64,000 nucleotides of DNA from Roseovarius sp. (lineage in GTDB: Bacteria > Pseudomonadota > Alphaproteobacteria > Rhodobacterales > Rhodobacteraceae). Positions 46,391-55,015 of this stretch are shown here, in pieces. The notes under the pieces are model-generated. The model worked only from the letters and a program-made list of their open reading frames with translations. It was not told the origin of the DNA and made no database searches. The position numbers and the translations under genes were made by a program. The stretch's first letter is position 1; each line of letters begins with the position of its first letter. Location: assembly GCA_021775255.1 (NCBI GenBank), contig JAJFIA010000004.1, positions 248,001 through 312,000 of the forward strand, written 5' to 3'.

Positions 46391-47398
46391 TCATACATCC
46401 GCGTCATAGGCTTCGATTATCGCGGCCACAAGCGGGTGGCGTACCACATCTTTGGATGTAAAATAGTTGAAACTGATCTCTGGCAGGGATTTGAGCAGGC
46501 GCTCGGCATCCTGCAACCCCGATGTGACTCCGCGCGGCAGATCAACCTGGCTGCGGTCGCCGGTGATCACCATGCGCGATCCCTCGCCCAGGCGGGTGAG
46601 AAACATCTTCATCTGCATCGAGGTGGCATTTTGCGCCTCGTCCAGCACCACAAACGCATTCGCCAAAGTGCGGCCGCGCATGAAGGCCAGCGGCGCAATC
46701 TCGATCCGGTTCTCCTCGATCAGTTTGGCCAATTGCTTGCCGGGCAGAAAATCATTCAGTGCATCATAAAGCGGCTGCATGTAAGGGTCGATCTTGTCGC
46801 GCATATCGCCGGGCAGATAGCCCAGCTTTTCCCCCGCCTCCACCGCCGGGCGCGACAGGATGATGCGGTCAACATGCCCCTCGATGAACATCGAAACCGC
46901 CACGGCCACCGCAAGATAGGTCTTGCCGGTGCCAGCGGGGCCAATACCAAAGGCCAGTTCATTGGCAAACAGGGATTTGACATAGGATTTTTGCGCCTGC
47001 GTGCGCGGCTCGACCAGCTTTTTGCGGGTCTTGATCTCAACCTTGCCGCCCCGGAACATCTCAAGCTGATTGCCATCGCGGCTATCAGTGCCCTGCACCG
47101 GGGTGGGCATGCGCAATTCACGGTCAACATCGCCATGTTCAACGGTTTTCCCGGCCTCAAGACGGGTATAAAGCGCCTGCATCACCGTGATCGCCTCACG
47201 GGCCGCAGTTTCTTCGCCCAAAGCCACCAGTTGATTGCCACGGCGCAGGATCTGAACCCCGAGGTTTTTCTCGATCTCCGCAAGGTTGCGGTCAAATTCA
47301 CCACAAAGATCAATCAACAGGCGGTTATCAGGAAATTCTATTGCCGCCTCATGCAAGGCATCCGTTGTTGCCGGAGGGGGCGTCATACTGGTGACCAA
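46391..47398 (-). CDS. PhoH-like ATPase
   Basis: A 335-residue cytoplasmic P-loop ATPase of the PhoH/YbeZ type, thought to act with YbeY in RNA metabolism. N-terminal KH-like region (NLGVQILRRGNQLVALGEE), Walker A GPAGTGKTYLAVAVA, Walker B FVVLDEAQNA and MVITGDRSQVDL. AGGAG lies at correct spacing only for a TTG at 47398; the ATG four codons later (47386) would be unusually far from it, so the TTG is preferred. Confidence 0.94.
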   Translation of the reverse strand: MVTSMTPPPATTDALHEAAIEFPDNRLLIDLCGEFDRNLAEIEKNLGVQILRRGNQLVALGEETAAREAITVMQALYTRLEAGKTVEHGDVDRELRMPTPVQGTDSRDGNQLEMFRGGKVEIKTRKKLVEPRTQAQKSYVKSLFANELAFGIGPAGTGKTYLAVAVAVSMFIEGHVDRIILSRPAVEAGEKLGYLPGDMRDKIDPYMQPLYDALNDFLPGKQLAKLIEENRIEIAPLAFMRGRTLANAFVVLDEAQNATSMQMKMFLTRLGEGSRMVITGDRSQVDLPRGVTSGLQDAERLLKSLPEISFNYFTSKDVVRHPLVAAIIEAYDADV

Positions 47399-47496
47399 TC
47401 ACTTCTCCTGGGTTATGCGCGCTTTATCCAAGGGTGCCAAGTTCAACCGCCCGGCGCAAGCAGAACTATTGAAAAACACGCGGTTTTTACAATAAT

Positions 47497-48825
47497 TCAT
47501 CCCCGCACGATCCGCCCGGCCAGCGAATTTGTATCACTTCTGAGGATCTCAACCTGCGCAATATCGCCAATCGCAGCATCACAATCGGCCACATGAACCG
47601 CATGCAGATATTCGGATTTCCCCACCATCTGCCCCGGCAAACGCCCCGGTTTTTCAAAAAGCACATTCACATTCCGGCCCACCATTGCCTCCTGTGCCGC
47701 GCGTTGCTGGGTGGTGATCAGCGCCTGAAGACGGTGCAGGCGTTCGGTTTTCACAGCCTCATCCACCTGCGGGCGTTCCGCCGCCGGGGTGCCCGGGCGG
47801 GTGGAATATTTGAACGAATAGGCAGTGCCGTAGTTAACCTCACGGATCAAATCCAGCGTGGCCTCAAAATCGGCGTCTGATTCTTCGGGAAAGCCCACGA
47901 TAAAATCCCCCGACAGCAAAATATCCGGTCGCACCGCGCGAATGCGCCCGATCAGCCGCAGATAGCTTTCCGCCGTGTGACTGCGATTCATCCGTTTGAG
48001 GATGTGATCACTGCCCGATTGCACCGGCAGATGCAGATAAGGCATCAGCTTGGTACAACTGCCATGCGCCTCGATCAGATCCTCCGACATGTCATTGGGG
48101 TGCGACGTGGTGAAACGGATGCGCTTCAATCCGTCTATCGCGTCAAGCGCCCGGATCAGCCGCGCCAATGACCAATCCGCGCCATCGGGGCCGGTGCCGT
48201 GATAAGCATTCACATTCTGGCCCAGCAAGGTGATCTCGCGCACACCGCGTTCCACCAGATCGCGCGCTTCTTCCACAATGCGCGTCACCGGACGGCTGGC
48301 CTCACCACCGCGGGTATAGGGCACAACGCAAAAGGCGCAGAATTTATCACAGCCCTCCTGTACGGTCAAAAACGCCGTCGGGCCACGTTTTGCCTTGGGC
48401 CGGTGGCGCAATGTATCAAACTTGTTTTCAATCGGAAAATCCGTATCCAGCACCTTTTCACCCTCGCGCACCCTTGCCTCCATCTGCGGCAGGCGGTGAT
48501 AGCTTTGCGGCCCGACAACCAGATCCACCAGAGGCTGACGGCGCATGATCTCAGGGCCTTCAGCCTGCGCCACACAGCCGGCAACGCCAATTTTCAGATC
48601 GGGATTTTCCAGCTTGAGACCCTGAAAGCGGCCCAGTTCGGAATATATCTTTTCGGCGGCCTTTTCACGGATATGGCAGGTGTTGAGCAGGATCATATCG
48701 GCGTCATCGGGGGTATCGGTTTGCTCATAGCCCGCGCCGCCCATCGCCTCGGCCATGCGCTCGCTGTCATAGACATTCATCTGACAGCCATAGGTTTTGA
48801 TATAAAGCTTCTTGGGCTTGGGCAT
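47497..48825 (-). CDS. miaB: tRNA-2-methylthio-N6-dimethylallyladenosine synthase
   Basis: A radical SAM methylthiotransferase modifying A37 of tRNAs that read UNN codons. Three N-terminal cysteines bind one cluster ([29 protein letters not shown]); the radical SAM motif is [17 protein letters not shown]; the last 65 residues are a TRAM RNA-binding domain. The start is [10 protein letters not shown] with GGAG upstream; an in-frame start nine codons earlier is less likely. 98 bases separate it from the phoH-like gene, which it may share a transcript with. Confidence 0.96.
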   Translation of the reverse strand: MPKPKKLYIKTYGCQMNVYDSERMAEAMGGAGYEQTDTPDDADMILLNTCHIREKAAEKIYSELGRFQGLKLENPDLKIGVAGCVAQAEGPEIMRRQPLVDLVVGPQSYHRLPQMEARVREGEKVLDTDFPIENKFDTLRHRPKAKRGPTAFLTVQEGCDKFCAFCVVPYTRGGEASRPVTRIVEEARDLVERGVREITLLGQNVNAYHGTGPDGADWSLARLIRALDAIDGLKRIRFTTSHPNDMSEDLIEAHGSCTKLMPYLHLPVQSGSDHILKRMNRSHTAESYLRLIGRIRAVRPDILLSGDFIVGFPEESDADFEATLDLIREVNYGTAYSFKYSTRPGTPAAERPQVDEAVKTERLHRLQALITTQQRAAQEAMVGRNVNVLFEKPGRLPGQMVGKSEYLHAVHVADCDAAIGDIAQVEILRSDTNSLAGRIVRG

Positions 48826-48886
48826 CTGGCAGGGCTCCGGGACCGATTTCAACGGCCTGACTACATCAGATCAGGGGGCTCTTGCA

Positions 48887-49804
48887 ATGCATGTGGATAT
48901 GGCCGATTTTAGAGGCAAAACAATATGGCATGACATGCAACAAAAATTTCTGAATAAATATCTGAGAAAAACCGGCAAAGGCCTGCCTGACGGGCCATTG
49001 GCAATGATTTTCATTGAAGACCCGGTCGAGATCGGCAGCACCCTCCGGCACCACATTGGTCTGGGCTTTGCGCAGGTTCTGGCTTTCATGCCGGATGCGT
49101 TTGATTTGCCTGATGATCTTGCAAATCAGGTTCAGAGGATCAGTTTTGATATGTCGGGCAGTGATAATTATCAGGCTGCGGTGAATGCGATGATTGGCGC
49201 AGTTCCGGGGCGGTGGATGTATTACTGTTTCAATGCCGAATATCTATATTTTCCGTTTTGCGAAACCCGAAGCATTGGCGAATTGCTGGCGTTTCAAACC
49301 GAAGAGCGCCGCGATGCGGTGTTATCTTATGTAATTGATCTTTATGCCGGTGATCTTGGGGCGCATCCCGATGCCGTCTCACTTGAGGATGCCCATCTTG
49401 ATAAATCGGGGTATTATGCGCAGGCCCGGAATGATCCGGAAAATCATGATCACCCCAAAGAACGGCAACTGGATTTTTATGGCGGGCTGCGCTGGCGCTA
49501 TGAGGAACACATCCCCCCCGCCCGGCGCAAGATTGACCGGGTCGCCCTGTTCAAATCAAAGCCGGGGCTGAGGCTGCGGGATAACCACAGCTTCAATGAC
49601 GAAGAATACAACACCTATGCCTGCCCCTGGCATCATAGCCTGTCCACGGCGATTGCATCTTTTCGCACCGCAAAGGCGCTCAAGCGCAATCCGGGATCAA
49701 GCTTTGATATACCCGGTTTTGAGTGGCATAATTCCGCACGTTTTGAATGGCACTCAAAGCAGTTGCTTGATCTTGGGTTAATCGAGCCCGGGCAATGGTT
49801 TTAA
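48887..49804 (+). CDS. Hypothetical protein resembling glycosyltransferases
   Basis: A 305-residue protein. Features such as TLRHHIGLGFAQVLAFMPD, VPGRWMYYCFNAEYLYFPFCETRSIGELLAF (aligned aromatic and acidic residues), YGGLRWRYEEHIPPARRKIDRVALFK and HNSARFEWHS resemble glycosyltransferase family 2/92-type proteins found in Rhodobacterales, in which the early half holds the nucleotide-sugar site. I cannot point to a definite DxD motif. CAGGGGG at 48873 supports the start at 48887; the open frame extends to 48812. It diverges from miaB. Confidence 0.5.
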   Translation: MHVDMADFRGKTIWHDMQQKFLNKYLRKTGKGLPDGPLAMIFIEDPVEIGSTLRHHIGLGFAQVLAFMPDAFDLPDDLANQVQRISFDMSGSDNYQAAVNAMIGAVPGRWMYYCFNAEYLYFPFCETRSIGELLAFQTEERRDAVLSYVIDLYAGDLGAHPDAVSLEDAHLDKSGYYAQARNDPENHDHPKERQLDFYGGLRWRYEEHIPPARRKIDRVALFKSKPGLRLRDNHSFNDEEYNTYACPWHHSLSTAIASFRTAKALKRNPGSSFDIPGFEWHNSARFEWHSKQLLDLGLIEPGQWF

Positions 49805-49806
49805 GG

Positions 49807-50085
49807 TTAGTAATCCAGCATCGCAATGGTTGACTGAACGTATTTTCCGGCACCGTTCAGATCATTCTCGGCGATATCAAGCCCTGTGATCATCGAAGAT
49901 ATGCTGGCGCGCATCCCCTTGCCAAGTTCTTCGTCGAAAAAAACCGCACCACTTGTTACTAACACAATTGCAACAATAACCAGCCGGGAACATTTCCTGG
50001 CTGTGGCCGCACGCCCCTGAATGAGGGCCGAGCGCAACTGCGCTTTCGTAAGTGTTGGGGTATGATGATTAAATGAATAAGACAT
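49807..50085 (-). CDS. Small single-helix membrane protein, unknown
   Basis: A 92-residue protein with a basic N-terminal part (RSALIQGRAATARKCSR), one membrane helix (LVIVAIVLVTSGAVFF) and a short acidic C-terminal part. It matches no family I recognise. Some small pilus- or secretion-associated proteins look like this, but nothing nearby supports that. It converges with the preceding gene with two bases between the stops. The 267 bases upstream are AT-rich and hold a GCGTTTC hairpin. Confidence 0.5.
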   Translation of the reverse strand: MSYSFNHHTPTLTKAQLRSALIQGRAATARKCSRLVIVAIVLVTSGAVFFDEELGKGMRASISSMITGLDIAENDLNGAGKYVQSTIAMLDY

Positions 50086-50259
50086 AAGTATAATTTGCCC
50101 GGCATTTTAGGCAGCTTTTAGGCAAGCCTATGGTGGTTTGGCAGCGATGCTCTCGATTCGCAGGATACATTGTTTACGATTAAGAAACAATTAACCAAGA
50201 AAAAACGCCGTCACCCGGCATCTTTCCGCGATAAATGGCTTTAAAATCAGTTTGTTAAG

Positions 50260-50312
50260 GCGTTTCAGGATCAAGTTGAAACACAACCTGATCTTGAAAC
50301 GCCCGCAACATC
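50260..50312 (+). repeat. GCGTTTC-family intergenic hairpin, copy 4
   Basis: GCGTTTCAGGATCAAGTTG and CAACCTGATCTTGAAACGC form a 19-pair stem with one wobble and one mismatch; the tail CCCGCAACATC follows. It lies between fabI's 3' end and the small membrane protein gene. Confidence 0.65.
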
Positions 50313-50352
50313 AACAGGGTCCGCAGGTTTCGCTTTAAGAATAATACCTGCC

Positions 50353-51144
50353 TTACAGGTTTTCCGGCTGCGGCATTCCAAGCACATGATAGCCGCCATC
50401 CACGTGGATAATCTCGCCGGTGGTACAGCCCCCGGCGTCTGAGGCCAGATAGACCGCCGTGCCCCCAATGGCCTCAAGCGTGGCGTTGCTGCGCATCGGC
50501 GCATTCTGATCGGTGTGCTTGAAGGTCTTGCGCGCACCCCCGATCACTGCCCCGGCCAGGGTTTTCATCGGCCCCGGCGATATGGCATTTACCCGGATGC
50601 CATCCGGCCCCAGATCATTGGCCAGATAACGGGTTGTCGCCTCAAGCGCGGCTTTGGCCACGCCCATGACATTGTAATTCGGCACCACCCGGTTTGAGCC
50701 CTGATAGGTCATGGTCAGAAGTGTGCCGCCATTTTCCTTCATCATCGGATAGGCCCGCCGCGCCACTTCGATGAAAGAATAGGCGGATATATCCATTGAG
50801 TTTTTGAAATTTTGCCGGCTGGTATTCAAAAACCGCCCCGAAAGCTCGGATTTGTCGGAATAGGCAATCGCATGCACCACAAAATCTATCGTCGGCCAGT
50901 GATGCCCGAGCATCTTGAACGCGGCTTCGATCGAGGTATCATCGCTGACATCCACATCCAGCAGAATGTTTGAATCAAGCGATGCCGCCAGCGGCTCAAC
51001 CCGCTTGCCAAAAGCCTCGCCCTGATATGAAAAAGCCAGTTCGGCCCCGGCCTCATGCATCGCCCTGGCAATCCCCCAGGCGATCGAGCGGTCATTGGCC
51101 ACGCCCATGATCAGGCCGCGTTTACCCTGCAATGCATTGGTCAT
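50353..51144 (-). CDS. fabI: Enoyl-[acyl-carrier-protein] reductase
   Basis: NADH-dependent last step of the fatty acid elongation cycle. The 264-residue short-chain dehydrogenase has the FabI-type N-terminus GKRGLIMGVANDRSIAWGIA (NAD site), VHAIAYSDKSELSGR and YNVMGVAKAALEAT with the catalytic tyrosine and lysine spaced by six residues. A start at 51204 would overlap fabB; the ATG at 51144 lies seven bases after the fabB stop. It is the third gene of a fabA-fabB-fabI operon, the target of triclosan-type inhibitors. Confidence 0.96.
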   Translation of the reverse strand: MTNALQGKRGLIMGVANDRSIAWGIARAMHEAGAELAFSYQGEAFGKRVEPLAASLDSNILLDVDVSDDTSIEAAFKMLGHHWPTIDFVVHAIAYSDKSELSGRFLNTSRQNFKNSMDISAYSFIEVARRAYPMMKENGGTLLTMTYQGSNRVVPNYNVMGVAKAALEATTRYLANDLGPDGIRVNAISPGPMKTLAGAVIGGARKTFKHTDQNAPMRSNATLEAIGGTAVYLASDAGGCTTGEIIHVDGGYHVLGMPQPENL

Positions 51145-51151
51145 AAGCCTG

Positions 51152-52381
51152 TCATCCCTGATATTTGCTAAGAAGCATTGAGCCATTCGTGCCACCAAAG
51201 CCAAAGCTGTTGGTCATCACCGTATCAAGCCCTGCATTATCCACCCTTTTGGTGGCAATTTCCCCGGGCTCAAGCGCCGGATCAAGCGTTTCCACATTGA
51301 TCGAGGGGATGATGAAATCATGCTCCAGGGCCAGCAGGCAATAGATTGCCTCGAGCGCGCCCGTGGCGCCCTGCGCATGGCCGGTCATGGATTTGGTCGA
51401 GCTGATCGGCGGCACCTTGCCCGCGCCGAATATCCGCCGCACGGCCTCCACTTCGCCCACATCCCCCACCGGGGTCGAGGTACCATGGGCATTGATATAA
51501 CCCACCTTGCGCCCTTCCGGCAATTGCGACAGCGCCAGCCGCATGGCGCGCTCGCCGCCCTCGCCCGAGGGGGCCACCATATCATGGCCGTCCGATGTAG
51601 CGGCATAGCCCGTCACTTCGGCATAGATCTTCGCGCCCCGCGCCAGCGCATGTTCCAGCTCTTCCAGCACGATGATGCCGCCCCCGCCCGAGATCACAAA
51701 GCCATCGCGATCCGCGTCAAACGCGCGCGAGGCGATCTGCGGCGTGTCATTATATTTGCTGCTCATCGCACCCATGGCGTCAAACAGGCACGATAATGTC
51801 CAGTCCAGTTCTTCCCCGCCCCCGGCAAACATCACATCCTGCTTGCCCATCATGATCTGCTCGGCGGCGTTGCCGATGCAATGCAATGAGGTTGAGCAGG
51901 CCGAGGTGATCGAATAATTGATGCCCTTGATCTTGTAGGCCGTGGCCAGATTGGCCGATATGGTCGAGCTCATGCATTTGGGCACGGCAAACGGCCCGAT
52001 CCGCTTGGGTGCGCCTTTTTCCAGCACGATCTGATGCGCCGCCAGCATCGCACTTGTCGAGGGCCCGCCCGAGCCCGCAACCAGCCCGGTGCGCGGATTG
52101 ATGATGTCGCCCTCTTCCAGCCCGGCATCGGCAATCGCCTGGCCCATGGCGATATGGGCATAAGCCGCCCCCGGCCCCATGAAACGCAAGGTACGCTTCT
52201 CGACATGCTCGGTCACGTCAATATCCACCACCCCGGCGATCTGACTGCGAAAGCCATGATCAATCATCGGCTGCCGCTTGGAAATCCCCGAGCGCCCGAC
52301 CCTCAGGGCCGCAAGCACCTCATCCACATTATTGCCAATGCTTGAAACAATGCCCATCCCGGTGACAACGACACGACGCAT
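51152..52381 (-). CDS. fabB: 3-oxoacyl-[acyl-carrier-protein] synthase I
   Basis: Condensing enzyme needed for unsaturated fatty acid synthesis. The 409-residue thiolase-fold protein has the catalytic cysteine in TSACSTSLHCIGNAAEQI, histidines in INAHGTSTPVGD and KSMTGHAQGATGA, and the glycine loop NSFGFGGTNGSML. Pairing with fabA identifies it as FabB rather than FabF. It lies 23 bases after fabA. Confidence 0.96.
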   Translation of the reverse strand: MRRVVVTGMGIVSSIGNNVDEVLAALRVGRSGISKRQPMIDHGFRSQIAGVVDIDVTEHVEKRTLRFMGPGAAYAHIAMGQAIADAGLEEGDIINPRTGLVAGSGGPSTSAMLAAHQIVLEKGAPKRIGPFAVPKCMSSTISANLATAYKIKGINYSITSACSTSLHCIGNAAEQIMMGKQDVMFAGGGEELDWTLSCLFDAMGAMSSKYNDTPQIASRAFDADRDGFVISGGGGIIVLEELEHALARGAKIYAEVTGYAATSDGHDMVAPSGEGGERAMRLALSQLPEGRKVGYINAHGTSTPVGDVGEVEAVRRIFGAGKVPPISSTKSMTGHAQGATGALEAIYCLLALEHDFIIPSINVETLDPALEPGEIATKRVDNAGLDTVMTNSFGFGGTNGSMLLSKYQG

Positions 52382-52404
52382 GCTGACCTCCTTCGCTCTT
52401 TGGA

Positions 52405-52914
52405 TCAGTTTTCCGACAACGCGACCCGCAGGTCTTTGACCTGATAGATCACCTCACCATCGGCCTCAACCCGGCCATTTGCCACGCCCATGGTCAGGCG
52501 CCGGGTTTGCAGGGCTTTGGTAAAATCAACATGATAGGTCAGCCTCTTGCGATCCGGCCGCACCATGCCGGTGAGGCGCACCTCGCCGACCCCAAGGGCA
52601 TAGCCACGCCCCCGCCAGCCGCGCCAGCCCAGATTGAAACCGGTGAGCTGCCACAGCCCGTCAAGGCCCAGGCAGCCGGGCATGATCGGATTGCCGGGAA
52701 AATGACAGCCAAAAAACCACAGATCCGGGGTGATATCGAATTCCGCCACCACATGACCCTTGCCATGCTCACCGCCATCACCGCTGATATCGGTGATCCG
52801 GTCCATCATCAGCATCGGAGGCTCCGGCAGTTGTGCATTGCCGGGGCCAAAAAGCTCTCCCCGGGCGCATTTCAGCAGGTCTTCCTTGTCAAAGCTGCTC
52901 GGATAATCGGCCAT
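52405..52914 (-). CDS. fabA: 3-hydroxydecanoyl-[acyl-carrier-protein] dehydratase/isomerase
   Basis: Introduces the cis double bond of anaerobic-type unsaturated fatty acid synthesis. The 169-residue hot-dog protein carries [20 protein letters not shown], the active-site histidine loop, and [12 protein letters not shown] with the catalytic aspartate. It is the first gene of fabA-fabB-fabI and diverges from irr; the 175 bases between hold both promoters. Confidence 0.96.
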   Translation of the reverse strand: MADYPSSFDKEDLLKCARGELFGPGNAQLPEPPMLMMDRITDISGDGGEHGKGHVVAEFDITPDLWFFGCHFPGNPIMPGCLGLDGLWQLTGFNLGWRGWRGRGYALGVGEVRLTGMVRPDRKRLTYHVDFTKALQTRRLTMGVANGRVEADGEVIYQVKDLRVALSEN

Positions 52915-53054
52915 GTCTTCCGGCCCCCTTCAATTCTGCAATATATCGTTACCAATCCCTAACACCCGACAAACCACCCATGCAAGCCAAAGGCGCAGGG
53001 GGCAGGCCCGGGGCAAGGCCCAGATGAATTTATTTGAATTCGCCTGCCCCATTG

Positions 53055-53080
53055 CCTAGTATCGTACTCGGTCAACTAGG
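53055..53080. promoter_or_regulatory. Inverted repeat in the fabA-irr intergenic region
   Basis: CCTAGT and ACTAGG are spaced by 14 bases just before the irr ribosome-binding site. The position suits an operator, for example autoregulation by Irr, but no known Irr box is recognised. Confidence 0.25.
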
Positions 53081-53089
53081 ATATACATC

Positions 53090-53509
53090 GTGGCGACAGT
53101 TCAGGAAAAAAATCTGGGGCTTACCTGGCTGGAAAATTCCGGCCTCAGGCCCACCCGTCAGCGTGTGGCGATTGCCGCGCATCTCGTGGGGGATGGGCAA
53201 CACCGGCATGTCACCGCCGAAAGCCTCTATGCCGATGTTTGCAAGGCGGGCGAAAGCATCTCACTGGCCACGATCTATAACACCCTTCGGGCGTTTTGCG
53301 ATGCCGGTCTGGTGCAGGAAGTCACGGTTGACGGCGCGCGCAGCTATTTTGACACCAACACCCATGATCATCCGCATTTTTACTGGGAAGAGGATCATCG
53401 CCTGTCGGATGCACCGCTTGAAGAGCTTGAAATCAGCGCCCTGCCATCGGCCCCTGCGGGCACCGAAATTGCCTCGGTCGATGTGATCATCCGACTGCGC
53501 CGGACCTGA
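53090..53509 (+). CDS. irr: Fur-family transcriptional regulator, Irr type
   Basis: A 139-residue winged-helix regulator. The DNA-binding half has GLRPTRQRVAIAAHLV, HVTAESLYADV and ISLATIYNTLRAFCDAGLVQEV; the dimer half has DTNTHDHPHFYWEEDHRL, the histidine-rich segment through which alphaproteobacterial Irr proteins sense heme. The usual Fur CxxC zinc ligands are missing, which fits Irr. Irr controls iron- and heme-related genes. The start is GTG with AGGA upstream. It is divergent from fabA, an arrangement often found in Rhodobacterales. Confidence 0.9.
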   Translation: MATVQEKNLGLTWLENSGLRPTRQRVAIAAHLVGDGQHRHVTAESLYADVCKAGESISLATIYNTLRAFCDAGLVQEVTVDGARSYFDTNTHDHPHFYWEEDHRLSDAPLEELEISALPSAPAGTEIASVDVIIRLRRT

Positions 53510-53511
53510 AT

Positions 53512-53847
53512 CTATCTCTGATGCCCGAATGCATTGCGCGGGCGCATATCCGCACGTACCGGGATCACCTGAGGCTCAGGCTGCATGATGCGCTGCCGAT
53601 GGCCGCCGCGTGGCCCCTCATCGTCATCATCCTTCATCCGCATTACTGCAATGGCAAACTGCACCCCGGCGAAAACCACGCCATTGGCCAGCCATAGAAT
53701 CAGCACTGCCAGCCAGCCGATGTCAGAGCCAGATACCAGATGCCACAGATTGGCGATGTTGAAATAAAGCAGCATCGCCACGAAACAGCCCGCAATGCCA
53801 AATCCGATGGCCACATGGGTGATATAAAGACGAATGAGTTTGGGCAT
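53512..53847 (-). CDS. Small membrane protein with two helices
   Basis: A 111-residue protein: helices at about 10-30 (VAIGFGIAGCFVAMLLYF) and 43-67 (IGWLAVLILWLANGVVFAGVQFA), then a charged cytoplasmic tail with an acidic DDDDE stretch and arginines. No family is recognised. The gene stops two bases from the convergent irr stop. Confidence 0.65.
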   Translation of the reverse strand: MPKLIRLYITHVAIGFGIAGCFVAMLLYFNIANLWHLVSGSDIGWLAVLILWLANGVVFAGVQFAIAVMRMKDDDDEGPRGGHRQRIMQPEPQVIPVRADMRPRNAFGHQR

Positions 53848-53929
53848 TGGAATGACCCCTTAGAAGGTTACCCTTTTACATATATAAGATTCTATCGGGG
53901 TGATTTGAAGGGGATGCGACAAAAAGGCC

Positions 53930-53978
53930 GTGGGTTTCACCCACCTTACACATAGTCTGTAGGGTGGGTGAAACCCAC
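53930..53978. repeat. Inverted pair of REP-like elements
   Basis: GTGGGTTTCACCCACCTTAC is followed 10 bases later by GTAGGGTGGGTGAAACCCAC. Each unit is itself a palindrome (GTGGGT/ACCCAC) with a CTTAC or GTAG flank, and the two units pair with each other. Paired REP units of opposite orientation are a known arrangement in bacteria carrying REP-associated transposases. It lies ten bases after the nusB stop (minus strand) and may end the rib-nusB transcript. Confidence 0.7.
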
Positions 53979-53987
53979 GCACCTGTT

Positions 53988-54470
53988 TCAAAACGCCTCA
54001 GGCTTGGCTTCCCGCGCCATGTGATCCAGCACGGCATTGACGAATTTCGGCTCGCGTCCCTCGGGGAAAAAGCTTTTGGCCACATCAACATATTCCATGA
54101 TCACCACCTTGGGCGGCGTATCGGAATGTGTCAGCTCGGCCCCGGCAGCCCGGAAAAGCGCCCGGATAGTGGGATCAATCCGGTTGATCGGCCATTTCGC
54201 CACAAGCGCCCTATCTGTCATCTGGTCGATCTGCGATTGATGGTTCAGCGCGTCCTCCAACAGCTTGCCAAACAAATCCGCATCGCCCTCGATCATGTCA
54301 TGGGCCTCGTCCAGCTCGGCCCCAAAGCGGTGATCGAGAAATTCCAGCCGCACCGCATCCAGTGTCTGATCCGAATGCTCCATCTGAAACAGCGCCTGCA
54401 CCGCATAAAGCCGCGCCGCCGATTTCATCTGCCGTTTCTTGTTGCCCGAAAGGGGTTTGCCGGATGTCAT
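53988..54470 (-). CDS. nusB: Transcription antitermination protein NusB
   Basis: A 160-residue all-helical RNA-binding protein that joins NusE (ribosomal protein S10) on boxA RNA in rRNA antitermination. The N-terminus KSAARLYAVQALFQME, the middle RPINRIDPTIRALFRAA-like stretch and the end VAKSFFPEGREPKFVNAVLD match the family. It overlaps ribH by four bases, a common linkage. Confidence 0.95.
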   Translation of the reverse strand: MTSGKPLSGNKKRQMKSAARLYAVQALFQMEHSDQTLDAVRLEFLDHRFGAELDEAHDMIEGDADLFGKLLEDALNHQSQIDQMTDRALVAKWPINRIDPTIRALFRAAGAELTHSDTPPKVVIMEYVDVAKSFFPEGREPKFVNAVLDHMAREAKPEAF

Positions 54471-55012
54471 GCCGTTGGATTATCCTTAAGATCACCTGCG
54501 AGCTTGTATTCTTCCGCTTCGGGCAGAAAACCCACCCCCTTGCGCGCAGCCCCCCATTTCCGGCTGAGCGCCACCAGATGCAACGCCGCCGCCGCCGCAC
54601 CCGCGCCCTTGTTCATCCGTTTGGGATCGGCCCGCAGCTCGGCCTGGGCGCGGTTTTCCACCGTTAAAATACCATTGCCGATGCATAGCCCCTGCAAGCC
54701 CAGCAATGTAATCCCGCGCGCACTGTCGTTGCACACGGTTTCATAATGCGTTGTCTCGCCCCGGATCACACAGCCCAGCGCCACATAGCCATCAAAATTC
54801 GAGGTGACATCGGCAATCCGGATGGCGGTGGGCACTTCCAAAGCGCCCGGCACCTCGATCAGATCACAGGCGGCACCGGTGGCCTCAACCTCTGCCCTGG
54901 CCCCGGCGATCAGATCATCGGCGATATCGCGGTAAAACGGCGCCACAACGATCAGCAGTTTGACCGGTTTGTCAAACGTCGCGCGCGGCAATGTATATTC
55001 TTTCTCAGCCAT
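54467..55012 (-). CDS. ribH: 6,7-dimethyl-8-ribityllumazine synthase
   Basis: Penultimate enzyme of riboflavin synthesis; joins the four-carbon unit made by RibB with the pyrimidine intermediate. The 181-residue protein has VPGALEVPTAIRIA, VALGCVIRGETTHYETVC with the catalytic histidine, and GNGILTVENRAQAELRAD. The C-terminal extension of about 25 residues is longer than the shortest homologues. It lies three bases after ribB. Confidence 0.95.
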   Translation of the reverse strand: MAEKEYTLPRATFDKPVKLLIVVAPFYRDIADDLIAGARAEVEATGAACDLIEVPGALEVPTAIRIADVTSNFDGYVALGCVIRGETTHYETVCNDSARGITLLGLQGLCIGNGILTVENRAQAELRADPKRMNKGAGAAAAALHLVALSRKWGAARKGVGFLPEAEEYKLAGDLKDNPTA

Positions 55013-55015
55013 ATC

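Noticed and set aside
46280..47596. 438-codon plus-strand open frame opposite the phoH-like gene
   Set aside because: The phoH-like gene and its Walker motifs explain the DNA; the antisense frame crosses two intergenic regions and is His/Arg-rich without domains.
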